DNA from: Treponema sp.
Lineage (GTDB): Bacteria > Spirochaetota > Spirochaetia > Treponematales > Treponemataceae
Length of the DNA stretch: 18,939 bases
Direction: 5' to 3'
NCBI GenBank assembly: GCA_003455655.1
Contig: DMQP01000010.1
Span: forward strand, 1-18,939
The notes under the pieces: model-generated
The model's database searches: none
What the model saw: the letters and a program-made list of their open reading frames with translations, nothing else
What the model was told of the DNA's origin: nothing
Position numbers and translations under genes: made by a program
Shown here: positions 12,799-18,939 of the stretch, piece after piece
Layout: each line of letters opens with the position of its first letter
Numbering within the stretch: position 1 is the first letter of the stretch

Positions 12799-14687
12799 AA
12801 CGAATCTTTGGCATAATGGCAGTATACACTGTTTTAATTTTTGTAGCATGTATTGCTATTTCTTTTTTCTGGGGGAACATACCTCAGCTGCTTCCTGGTG
12901 CAGAAAAGAGTTTTACTTTTTTTAGAGCATTAAAGTGGTTTTTGTTTTTACTTGCACCAATAACACTCACTGGTTTTATTGCAGGTTGTACTGTTGATTG
13001 GCGTATTGGAGAAAACATCAATGTAGCACGATTTTCGTCTGCAATGTTTGAACGCTTTAAGAAAGTGCTCCTTGTAGGTATTGTTATTGCCGCTGCTCTT
13101 ACTCTTAACAAAGAAATTTTTCTGCCTTTAGTAGAAGGTCATTTGCAAAGTGTGTGTGAAGCCCCCGATGAACTTGCAAAAAATTTATTCTTTGCGCGAA
13201 AGTTTCAGATTGAAGGTAAGCCTCTGCTTTCCTGGCAGTATGCAGTGCTTGCACAAAAAGTTGCACCTACAGACGAAGATGCATTACGTATGGTTAAAGA
13301 AACAAGCGACACTCTTGAACGTGTTCATGAAAATGCAATAACGTATCCTGAAACAGTTGAACATGTAGACATGCCTATTTACCGATCAGACACTGTGTAT
13401 ACGGTAAAAGAGTTGCTAGACAAATCTGATGCTGCTGCCGCAAAAGAAGAATGGTTTAACGCTCATTACTGGGCAACTCTTGCAATGCAAGCCTGTAGCG
13501 GAACCGACACCAACTTAAGTCGTGCTCAAGATGCAGCAAATCTTGCATGGAACCATTTGAGTAATCCTTCTGGTTTTAACAACGAAGATGAAAAGAACTA
13601 CTACGCAACAAAAAAAGAAGGTTATGCGGCTCTAAACAGTGGAGACAATTTAAAAGCCTACTACATATTTACTGGATTAAGTCGCTCTTCTGCAGAACAT
13701 GCGAGTGACCCAGATGTAGTTCGATATCTTGCGATTGCAAAAGAACGTGTTGAAAGTGAATACTTCTTTATTGATGAAACACAAGATTTGCGTCTTCAAG
13801 AAGATGCACACAACATTTACTTTACGCTCTCTTATCCCAGTGGCGATAAACTGGTTATAAGTATTCGTGGATCGGTAACGCTCAAGCAGACAGGTAGTTA
13901 TGTTCGTTACTTTGATGGATTAAGCATAACACAGTACGATTCACGAGGAAAATTTGTACGCTCACTTTCTGTTCCTTTTGCTAAAGCAATGGCACTGCCA
14001 GTAAGCGTTTTAGACGAAACGACACGAGCTTCTTTGGGAGTTCAAAAATACTGGCGCACTATTCCTTACATTCAATTACAGTCAGTAGATCGCATTACAG
14101 AAGGTATTGTTAGTAAACCTCAGTATCTGTATGAAGAGACAGGACTTCCTCAAAACATAGCAGATGCAAACGGTATGCATATTCCAGAACAAACAGTAAC
14201 AACAGTAACTTCTTCTGAACTTCCTCCAGAGACAACCTATTTGTTCTTGCCTATGGATTATGATGACTTTGATGTAGTGACTCATGCTTCTTCCGGTGCA
14301 GATGCAATGCAACTGTTAACACTGCATTCTTTTGTTCCCCAAGCAGAAGCCTATGGCTTTGCAAAAGAAGTGTACAATCAGTCTTATGTAAGTCGTCTTA
14401 TGTATGCATTCTTTATTCTGATTATGGTAGTGTTTACTGCAATGTTTGCATGGAACTACCGCATAAGCGATGACCGTTCTCCTTTTAAATTTGGCTGGGT
14501 CTTTATGTTCCCCCTCATAACAGGCATGATAACTATTGCAATGGATATTATGTCTTATTTGTACACAATTACAAATTATCTTGTGGTGGGAATGTTTGGT
14601 TCTGCGGCAATTTTTGTTGCGCTTGGACTGAATGTACTGATACTTTTTATTGTATCAATTGCATTCTTAGCCCGTCACGCAAACTAA
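12795..14687 (+). CDS. Unrecognised large membrane protein with extracytoplasmic domain, second of a pair
   Basis: 630 residues, family not recognised. Probable helices lie at 5-25, 46-66 and 90-110, then after a 420-residue hydrophilic region at 534-554, 567-592 and about 596-626. The hydrophilic region first looks helical and TPR-like (about 131-175, 217-260, 270-318), then beta-rich (about 338-445, with IYFTLSYPSGDKLVISIRG and FDGLSITQYDSRGKFVRS). An amphipathic segment (517-533) leads into the fourth helix. The plan matches its partner's but with an inserted helical domain. The ATG at 12795 overlaps the partner's stop (ATGA), and GGGGG lies eight bases before it, so the two are co-translated and their products may form a complex. 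The gene ends two bases from the convergent murA. Confidence 0.8.
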   Translation: MKRIFGIMAVYTVLIFVACIAISFFWGNIPQLLPGAEKSFTFFRALKWFLFLLAPITLTGFIAGCTVDWRIGENINVARFSSAMFERFKKVLLVGIVIAAALTLNKEIFLPLVEGHLQSVCEAPDELAKNLFFARKFQIEGKPLLSWQYAVLAQKVAPTDEDALRMVKETSDTLERVHENAITYPETVEHVDMPIYRSDTVYTVKELLDKSDAAAAKEEWFNAHYWATLAMQACSGTDTNLSRAQDAANLAWNHLSNPSGFNNEDEKNYYATKKEGYAALNSGDNLKAYYIFTGLSRSSAEHASDPDVVRYLAIAKERVESEYFFIDETQDLRLQEDAHNIYFTLSYPSGDKLVISIRGSVTLKQTGSYVRYFDGLSITQYDSRGKFVRSLSVPFAKAMALPVSVLDETTRASLGVQKYWRTIPYIQLQSVDRITEGIVSKPQYLYEETGLPQNIADANGMHIPEQTVTTVTSSELPPETTYLFLPMDYDDFDVVTHASSGADAMQLLTLHSFVPQAEAYGFAKEVYNQSYVSRLMYAFFILIMVVFTAMFAWNYRISDDRSPFKFGWVFMFPLITGMITIAMDIMSYLYTITNYLVVGMFGSAAIFVALGLNVLILFIVSIAFLARHAN

Positions 14688-14689
14688 TT

Positions 14690-15973
14690 TTAATTGATAT
14701 CTACTCGAGTAATGTGAGCGCCCAGTGCCTGTAAGCGTTCTACCAAATGTTCGTAGCCTCGTTCTATTTGGTAGACATTACTTATAACACTTTCTCCGTG
14801 AGCGGCCATAGCTGCAATAACCATTGCCATACCTGCGCGCACATCGGGCGACACTAAGTGGTCTCCGTGTAAAGTGCTTGGACCTGTTACAACAGCTCTG
14901 TGTGGATCGCACAAAGTAATGCGGGCTCCCATGTTAATAAGTTTATCAACAAAGAACATGCGGCTTTCAAACATCTTCTCAAAGATAAGAACGGTTCCTT
15001 CGACTTGTGTTGCAACAACAGTCATAATGCTTGTTAAATCTGGCGGGAATCCGGGCCAAGGAGAGTCATCAATTTTAGGAATCATTCCTCCTAAATCAGT
15101 ATTAACTTTCATTTCTTGAGCAGCGCTTACCGTAAGCACATCGTCTTCAATTTCCCAACGAATGCCCAGTTTTCCATAAGAAATGCGCAAAGGTCTCATG
15201 TCTCTTTCGCGAACTCCAGTAATAGTTACTGAACCACGAGTTGCTGCTGCAAGTCCAATGAATGAACCTATTTCCATAAAGTCAGGTCCAATTGCATATT
15301 CGGTTGAACCTAATTTTTTTACGCCATCAATGTGAAGAATGTTACTACCCACACCGCTAATTTTTGCGCCCATAGCATTAAGCATGTTGCATAAGTCTTG
15401 CACATGGGGTTCACTTGCTGCATTGGTAATGTCTGTTCTACCTTCTGCAAGAACCGCTGCCATAACTGCGTTTTCGGTTGCAGTTACTGAAGCTTCGTCC
15501 AAAAAGATGTCGGTACCAACCAGTTTATTTGTGCTAAACTCAAACTTGCCTTCTGTGGTAACGCGAGCACCAAGTTCAGTGAGTGCAAGAAAGTGTGTGT
15601 CCAAACGTCTGCGTCCTATAACATCACCACCTGGAGGAGGCATAATTGCTTTTCCGGTACGAGCAACCAGTGGACCTGCAAACAAAATAGAAGCACGAAT
15701 TCTTTTGCTCAGTTCTGGGGGAATGTCATTTCGCTTAATGTCTTTACAGCAAATACTCCATTCGTGAGGGGCTGTGTTTTCTACTTCTGCTCCCAATGCT
15801 TTTAGAATTTCAAGCATTACGCCAGTGTCTTCTATGTCAGGAATGTTTTTGAGAATAACTTTCTCTGAAGTTAACAGTGATGCTGCAATACAGGGAAGGG
15901 CTGCATTTTTATTTCCACTTGCTTGAACAGTTCCCTTGATGGGAAATCCGCCTTCAATATGATATTCGTACAT
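14690..15973 (-). CDS. murA: UDP-N-acetylglucosamine 1-carboxyvinyltransferase MurA, Asp-type
   Basis: 427 residues, cytosolic. It catalyses the first committed step of peptidoglycan synthesis, transfer of enolpyruvate from PEP to UDP-GlcNAc. Visible family residues: Lys22-Asn23 in SGNKNAALPC, the active loop PPPGGDVIGRRRLDTH (112-127), the DDSPWPGFPPDLTS block (302-315) with Asp312, and VRAGMAMVIAA with Arg379. In the loop most MurAs read GGCAIG, but here Asp117 replaces the Cys that fosfomycin alkylates. Such Asp-type enzymes are known to be active and resistant to the drug in Mycobacterium and Chlamydia. I start at the ATG of MYEYHIEGG because AGAGAGG is well spaced before it. The longer frame adds residues encoded inside pepT. 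It lies two bases after pepT. Confidence 0.93.
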   Translation of the reverse strand: MYEYHIEGGFPIKGTVQASGNKNAALPCIAASLLTSEKVILKNIPDIEDTGVMLEILKALGAEVENTAPHEWSICCKDIKRNDIPPELSKRIRASILFAGPLVARTGKAIMPPPGGDVIGRRRLDTHFLALTELGARVTTEGKFEFSTNKLVGTDIFLDEASVTATENAVMAAVLAEGRTDITNAASEPHVQDLCNMLNAMGAKISGVGSNILHIDGVKKLGSTEYAIGPDFMEIGSFIGLAAATRGSVTITGVRERDMRPLRISYGKLGIRWEIEDDVLTVSAAQEMKVNTDLGGMIPKIDDSPWPGFPPDLTSIMTVVATQVEGTVLIFEKMFESRMFFVDKLINMGARITLCDPHRAVVTGPSTLHGDHLVSPDVRAGMAMVIAAMAAHGESVISNVYQIERGYEHLVERLQALGAHITRVDIN

Positions 15974-15975
15974 TA

Positions 15976-17250
15976 TTACCTCTCTGACTGTGCCCAAACA
16001 GCACACAGTTCAATAAGAATTTGTGTTGCATATAGCATGGAACCAAAACTTGCCCATTCATAACGGGAGTGAAAGTTGTGTCCTCCCGTAAAAATGTTGG
16101 GAGTAGGTTTACCTAGTTCAGTAAGTCGTGAACCGTCAGTGCCACCTCGTATAGGCATAAAGTGTGCTTCTACACCAGCTGCTTGGTAAGCCTTTACTAA
16201 ATTGTCTACCACTAAGGGGTGCTGGTCAAGAACTGCTTTCATGTTAACATACTGCTGAGTGTGAGTGACCGTTACTGTTCCCCCAAAAGAAGCTGCTGTT
16301 GCATCTGCAAGTTGTTGAACTAAAGCTTTTCTTTTTTCCATTTCGTCTGAAGAAAAGTCTCTTAGTAAAAGTGTTACGGTTGCCTGCTCTATTGTTCCCT
16401 TTATAGTAAGTGGTGCATAAAAGCCCATGTAGCCGTCAGTCGTTTCTGGCATCTGGTGACGAGGAAGCGCTTGCACAAATGCTGAAGCCATACACACTGC
16501 ATTTACCATATTAGGTCGAGCAGTTCCAGTATGTTTTGCAACTCCTGTAAAGACAAGCTCACTTTTGTATGCGTTAAAACATTCTGTTTCAAGTTCTGCA
16601 AGATGTCCACCATCTACGGTATAGCATTGGGGGGCGGTAAGTAAGTTGAGCGGAACTTTGTCCATGCCGTGACCCGTTTCTTCGTCTGGAGAAAAGAGCA
16701 CTTCTATTTTTCCGTGGGGAACTTCTGGATGCTGCAAAAGATATTCAATACAAGTCATAATTTCTGCAAGGCCCGCTTTGTCATCTGCACCCAAGAGTGT
16801 AGAACCATCGCTTGTAATAAGGGTGTCATGCACTTGAGCACTAAAGGCGAGGTCTTTGTCGCTTGCAGGATCAAGACTAATTCCATAAGGAAGATTAATT
16901 ATTTTTCCGTCGTATTGTTCATGAACAATCGGTTTAACATCTTTTCCGGTAACTTCTTCTGAAGTATCCATGTGAGCTAAGAGAGCAATTGTTTCTGCCT
17001 TTTGGTAACCGTCGCTTGCTGGTAAAAAGCCATAGACATAGCATTCTGGGGTAATTTGAACATCTTGCAAACCCAAAGTTGACAGTTCTTCTTTAAGAAG
17101 TTTTGCAAGGTCTTTTTGCTGGGGAGTGCTCGGAAGATTTCCTGCATCTGCGCTGTCACTGTTTGAAGTGGTGTATACCTTTACATAGCGTAAAAATCGT
17201 TCTAAAAGTGCTTTTGCATAGGGTTTAGTAAAAATCTGAGAAAAGTCCAT
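15976..17250 (-). CDS. pepT: Peptidase T (tripeptide aminopeptidase)
   Basis: 424 residues, M20B family, cytosolic, releases the N-terminal residue of tripeptides. The di-zinc site is intact: LLAHMDTSE with His93 and Asp95, the bridging Asp156 in GADDKAG, DEETGHG with Glu190/Glu191 (catalytic and metal), Asp213 in TVDGGHLAELE, and GGHNFHSRYEW near the end supplying His391 or His394. Residues about 225-340 are the lid/dimerisation domain, with THTQQYVNM typical of PepT. RGGTDGSRL at 368-376 is the usual substrate-binding loop. It is upstream of murA in one operon. No Shine-Dalgarno precedes the ATG. A -10-like TATGCT lies eight bases upstream. Confidence 0.95.
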   Translation of the reverse strand: MDFSQIFTKPYAKALLERFLRYVKVYTTSNSDSADAGNLPSTPQQKDLAKLLKEELSTLGLQDVQITPECYVYGFLPASDGYQKAETIALLAHMDTSEEVTGKDVKPIVHEQYDGKIINLPYGISLDPASDKDLAFSAQVHDTLITSDGSTLLGADDKAGLAEIMTCIEYLLQHPEVPHGKIEVLFSPDEETGHGMDKVPLNLLTAPQCYTVDGGHLAELETECFNAYKSELVFTGVAKHTGTARPNMVNAVCMASAFVQALPRHQMPETTDGYMGFYAPLTIKGTIEQATVTLLLRDFSSDEMEKRKALVQQLADATAASFGGTVTVTHTQQYVNMKAVLDQHPLVVDNLVKAYQAAGVEAHFMPIRGGTDGSRLTELGKPTPNIFTGGHNFHSRYEWASFGSMLYATQILIELCAVWAQSER

Positions 17251-17258
17251 GATTGCTT

Positions 17259-17287
17259 AGCATACTGCATTTTACCCTTATCTTCAA
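17259..17287 (-). promoter_or_regulatory. Predicted promoter of pepT-murA (leaderless type)
   Basis: On the minus strand TTGAAG (17282-17287, 4/6), a 17-bp spacer and TATGCT (17259-17264, 4/6), then eight bases and the ATG at 17250. An alternative -10, TAAAAT (17269-17274), has a poorer -35 and would leave an 11- to 12-base leader without a Shine-Dalgarno. Confidence 0.4.
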
Positions 17288-17312
17288 GAATGAAAAAAAG
17301 TAAAAAAAATGC

Positions 17313-17341
17313 TTGACAAACTGCATCTGTCGTGCTATGTT
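17313..17341 (+). promoter_or_regulatory. Promoter of the PadR operon
   Basis: TTGACA (17313-17318, 6/6), a 17-bp spacer and TATGTT (17336-17341, 4/6). The predicted start near 17348 gives a leader of about 84 bases. The dyads described separately overlap the spacer, the -10 and the start. Confidence 0.7.
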
Positions 17342-17404
17342 AGGTGTAGTACTACGACAGACAAAGTAACGATAAACAAAGTATCGCTTATCATAGTACT
17401 ACAC
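17326..17404. promoter_or_regulatory. Nested inverted repeats, likely PadR operator
   Basis: Three dyads overlap. TCTGTCGT (17326-17333) mirrors ACGACAGA (17354-17361) across the -10. GTAGTACTAC (17346-17355) is a perfect 10-bp palindrome at the transcription start. GTGTAGTACTA (17344-17354) mirrors TAGTACTACAC (17394-17404) with 39 bases between. The core TAGTACTA therefore occurs twice. ACAAAGTA is also directly repeated (17361-17368 and 17376-17383). PadR regulators commonly bind dyads at their own promoters. Confidence 0.6.
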
Positions 17405-17420
17405 TCATAGTAAAGCATAT

Positions 17421-17426
17421 AGGAGG
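17421..17426 (+). promoter_or_regulatory. Perfect Shine-Dalgarno of the PadR gene
   Basis: AGGAGG lies five bases before the ATG at 17432. It is the strongest ribosome site in the window. Confidence 0.85.
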
Positions 17427-17431
17427 TAAGC

Positions 17432-17761
17432 ATGGCAGAAATCAGTTCGGATGTTATCCGCGGATACAATGACACTATGATTTTATGCCTGCTAGAACAA
17501 AACGATTCGTACGGATACGAAATCTCCAAACGGATTAAATCTATGACGGAAGGAAAGTATGTTATTAAAGAAACGACACTTTATTCCGCCTTTACCCGTA
17601 TGGAAAAAAATGGTTACGTTTCGTCTTTTTCTCAGCTTGCAGAAAACGGAAGACAGCGCACTTACTACCGCATTACCGATGTAGGTCGCTCGTATTATCA
17701 TGAAAAATGCGAAGAGTGGAAGATAACTAAAGAAGTTGTCGACTGCTTTGTTCACAACTAA
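17432..17761 (+). CDS. PadR-family transcriptional regulator
   Basis: 109 residues, a typical short PadR (class s-PadR). The winged helix is clear: MILCLLEQNDSYGYEISKRI (about 16-35), the TTLYSAFTRMEKNGYV recognition-helix segment (about 48-63), and the wing with GRQRTYYRITDVG (73-85), followed by a short C-terminal dimerisation helix. The Y-G-Y-E-I and the R-x-Y-Y-x-[IL]-T motifs are standard. These proteins repress their own operon and relieve repression on ligand or signal binding. The downstream HAAS/DUF1700 gene, 16 bases away, is a common partner. Confidence 0.93.
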   Translation: MAEISSDVIRGYNDTMILCLLEQNDSYGYEISKRIKSMTEGKYVIKETTLYSAFTRMEKNGYVSSFSQLAENGRQRTYYRITDVGRSYYHEKCEEWKITKEVVDCFVHN

Positions 17762-17777
17762 TTGAAGGAGAAACAAT

Positions 17778-18939
17778 ATGGATGCAATTAGAACGTATCT
17801 CGAATCTATGTTTGCTCAACTGCCTAATACAGAAGCGGTAAAAAAAGCAAAGGCAGAACTTTCTCAAATGATGGAAGACAAGTATCTTGAACTATGCAAA
17901 GAAGGAAAGTCTCAAAACGAAGCAGTGGGAACAGTTATTGCTGAATTTGGTAACCTTGATGAAATTGCAGACAGTCTGGGTATTGGTCATGTTGTTCATA
18001 ATGAACAGAAGGCAAAAGAACGTAAACAGCTTACTTTGCAGCAAGTCAAAGATTATCTTTCTGTTGCAGGAAAAGCAGCTCACTGTACAGCCCTGGGTGT
18101 TTTCTTGTGTATGACTTGTTTCGTCTTCTGCATTATTATGGCAGCGTTTGCAGATGTAGGTTTTGTATCTAGCTCTGTTGCAGATGCACTTGGTGTTTGC
18201 TTCTTGTTCCTCTTTGTTGCTTCAGGAGTTGGTCTTTTTATTTTTTCAGGGAACATTATGAGGCCGTGGAAATTTCTTGACACTGAACTGTGCAGTATAG
18301 ATGTTTCAAGTGCAGAATATGTAAGTGCTCAGAAAAAAGCATATCAACCTACATACAATATAGCACTTACTGTCGGTGTTGTTTTGTGCATACTGTGTGT
18401 TGTTCCGGTCGCTGTTGTAGGTTCACTTAATTCATCAAGTGATTTTCTTGTTACGCTTATGGCTGCTCTTATTTTTATTATTTCTGGAATTGGAGTCTTC
18501 TTACTTGTTTCTTCTGCAAAGAAAAATAGCTCATTCCAAAAATTGCTTTTGCTTAACGATGTTACTACCGTAAGTGGTTCTTATGGAGAAGAAGAAAAGT
18601 ACAATAACAAATCTGTTGCAGTAATTATGAGCGTCTTCTGGCCCATAGTAACGCTTGTGTACTTTATTATTTCTTTTGCAACTCATAAGTGGCAGTACAC
18701 TTGGCTTATCTTCGTAGTTGGAGGAATTGTTTCTATGCTCATCAAAAACTTATGTGCTCCTTCTGAAAAAGAAGCTGCTTATGTAGTAAACAAAAATCAA
18801 TCTGTGCATTATACTAACAAAACAGTTGAAGAAATTATGAGCGTCTTCTGGCCAGTGGTAACTTGTGTGTACCTTATTTGGAGTTTCTTAACTTTCGATT
18901 GGCACATCACTTGGATTATTTGGCCCATTGCTGCAATAG
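17778..18939 (+). CDS. HAAS/DUF1700-type multi-pass membrane protein with internal repeats, C-terminus cut by window edge
   Basis: 387 residues are visible, open at the window end. AAGGAG (17765-17770) lies seven bases before the ATG. Residues 1-75 form a helical cytoplasmic domain typical of HAAS/DUF1700 (AKAELSQMMEDKYLE, then GNLDEIADSLG), which PadR-linked operons often carry. Next come two pairs of membrane helices (about 105-160 and 195-250), then two copies of a two-helix unit, each starting with IMSVFWP[IV]VT. The copies are exactly 70 residues apart, and 21 bases are identical (18623-18643 and 18833-18853). The second copy is cut. Role unknown. It is likely an envelope-stress or membrane-sensing partner regulated by the PadR protein, which is inference from context. 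Confidence 0.8.
   Translation, partial: MDAIRTYLESMFAQLPNTEAVKKAKAELSQMMEDKYLELCKEGKSQNEAVGTVIAEFGNLDEIADSLGIGHVVHNEQKAKERKQLTLQQVKDYLSVAGKAAHCTALGVFLCMTCFVFCIIMAAFADVGFVSSSVADALGVCFLFLFVASGVGLFIFSGNIMRPWKFLDTELCSIDVSSAEYVSAQKKAYQPTYNIALTVGVVLCILCVVPVAVVGSLNSSSDFLVTLMAALIFIISGIGVFLLVSSAKKNSSFQKLLLLNDVTTVSGSYGEEEKYNNKSVAVIMSVFWPIVTLVYFIISFATHKWQYTWLIFVVGGIVSMLIKNLCAPSEKEAAYVVNKNQSVHYTNKTVEEIMSVFWPVVTCVYLIWSFLTFDWHITWIIWPIAAI

Noticed and set aside
14640..14740. Search for a terminator between the convergent membrane-protein and murA genes
   Set aside because: Only two bases separate the stops and I find no stem followed by a T-run on either strand, so none is reported.
15339..15767. Open frame of 142 codons on the plus strand
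   Set aside because: It is antisense to murA, whose active-site motifs are unambiguous. No ribosome site or promoter is visible.
18900..18915. Sigma-54-like TGGCAC-N5-TTGG
   Set aside because: It lies inside a coding region, has a mismatch in the -12 element and no downstream gene start is visible in the window.
1..18939. CRISPR arrays, tRNA/rRNA genes, insertion sequences, att sites
   Set aside because: I saw no regularly spaced repeats, cloverleaf with CCA-type ends, transposase motifs or terminal inverted repeats.

Overview
This is a moderately AT-rich bacterial window with tightly packed genes. I read it as Treponema-like (Spirochaetes). The reasons are the pairing of a PilZ protein with a TPR protein, a two-cNMP-domain signalling protein, a STAS protein with a zinc ribbon, a MurA with Asp in place of the catalytic Cys, and a degenerate WecG-family protein next to rsmE. 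The genus is inferred from family content, not proved. I see no tRNA, rRNA, CRISPR array, insertion sequence or phage gene.

Layout. (1) 1-611, minus: a HAD phosphatase cut by the window edge, divergent from (2) 676-2760, plus: a PilZ protein and a TPR protein, ending in a likely intrinsic terminator. (3) 2783-5012, minus: a three-gene operon (cyclic-nucleotide-binding protein, a small secreted protein, a DUF192 lipoprotein) joined by 4-nt and 1-nt overlaps. (4) 5140-9317, plus: an overlapping chain of S41 carboxy-terminal protease, RsmE, a divergent WecG/TagA-family protein, and a sigma-54-activator-like AAA+ protein without a DNA-binding domain. (5) 9307-10026, minus: a TrmJ-like RNA methyltransferase, divergent from an SDR oxidoreductase (10072-10740). 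(6) 10866-11414: a STAS/zinc-ribbon protein with a strong promoter, a structured leader and a strong terminator. (7) 11481-11814: a 334-base gap rich in regulatory-looking structure (DnaA-box-like sites, a 14-bp palindrome, direct repeats, two promoters), leading into two overlapping unrecognised membrane protein genes (11815-14687). (8) 14690-17250, minus: pepT then murA. (9) 17432 to the end, plus: a PadR regulator behind an elaborate dyad operator, then a HAAS/DUF1700-type membrane protein with an internal repeat, cut by the edge.

Two themes stand out. First, seven of the ten genes that begin a transcription unit have a -10-like hexamer only 6 to 11 bases before their ATG and no usable Shine-Dalgarno. 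This predicts leaderless mRNAs, although two of the seven lack a good -35. The three exceptions have a consensus promoter, a leader and a Shine-Dalgarno, and all three encode signalling or regulatory proteins (cNMP-binding, STAS, PadR). Second, several proteins keep their fold but have lost or changed family-defining residues: the WecG-like protein, the sigma-54 activator (GAFTDA, no HTH, degenerate receiver), MurA (Asp117) and the SDR (no Ser).

The best candidate for something undescribed is the two-gene membrane module at 11815-14687. Both proteins appear to have three N-terminal helices, an extracytoplasmic domain and three C-terminal helices, a plan that resembles the LptF/LptG pair, but I recognise no family motif.
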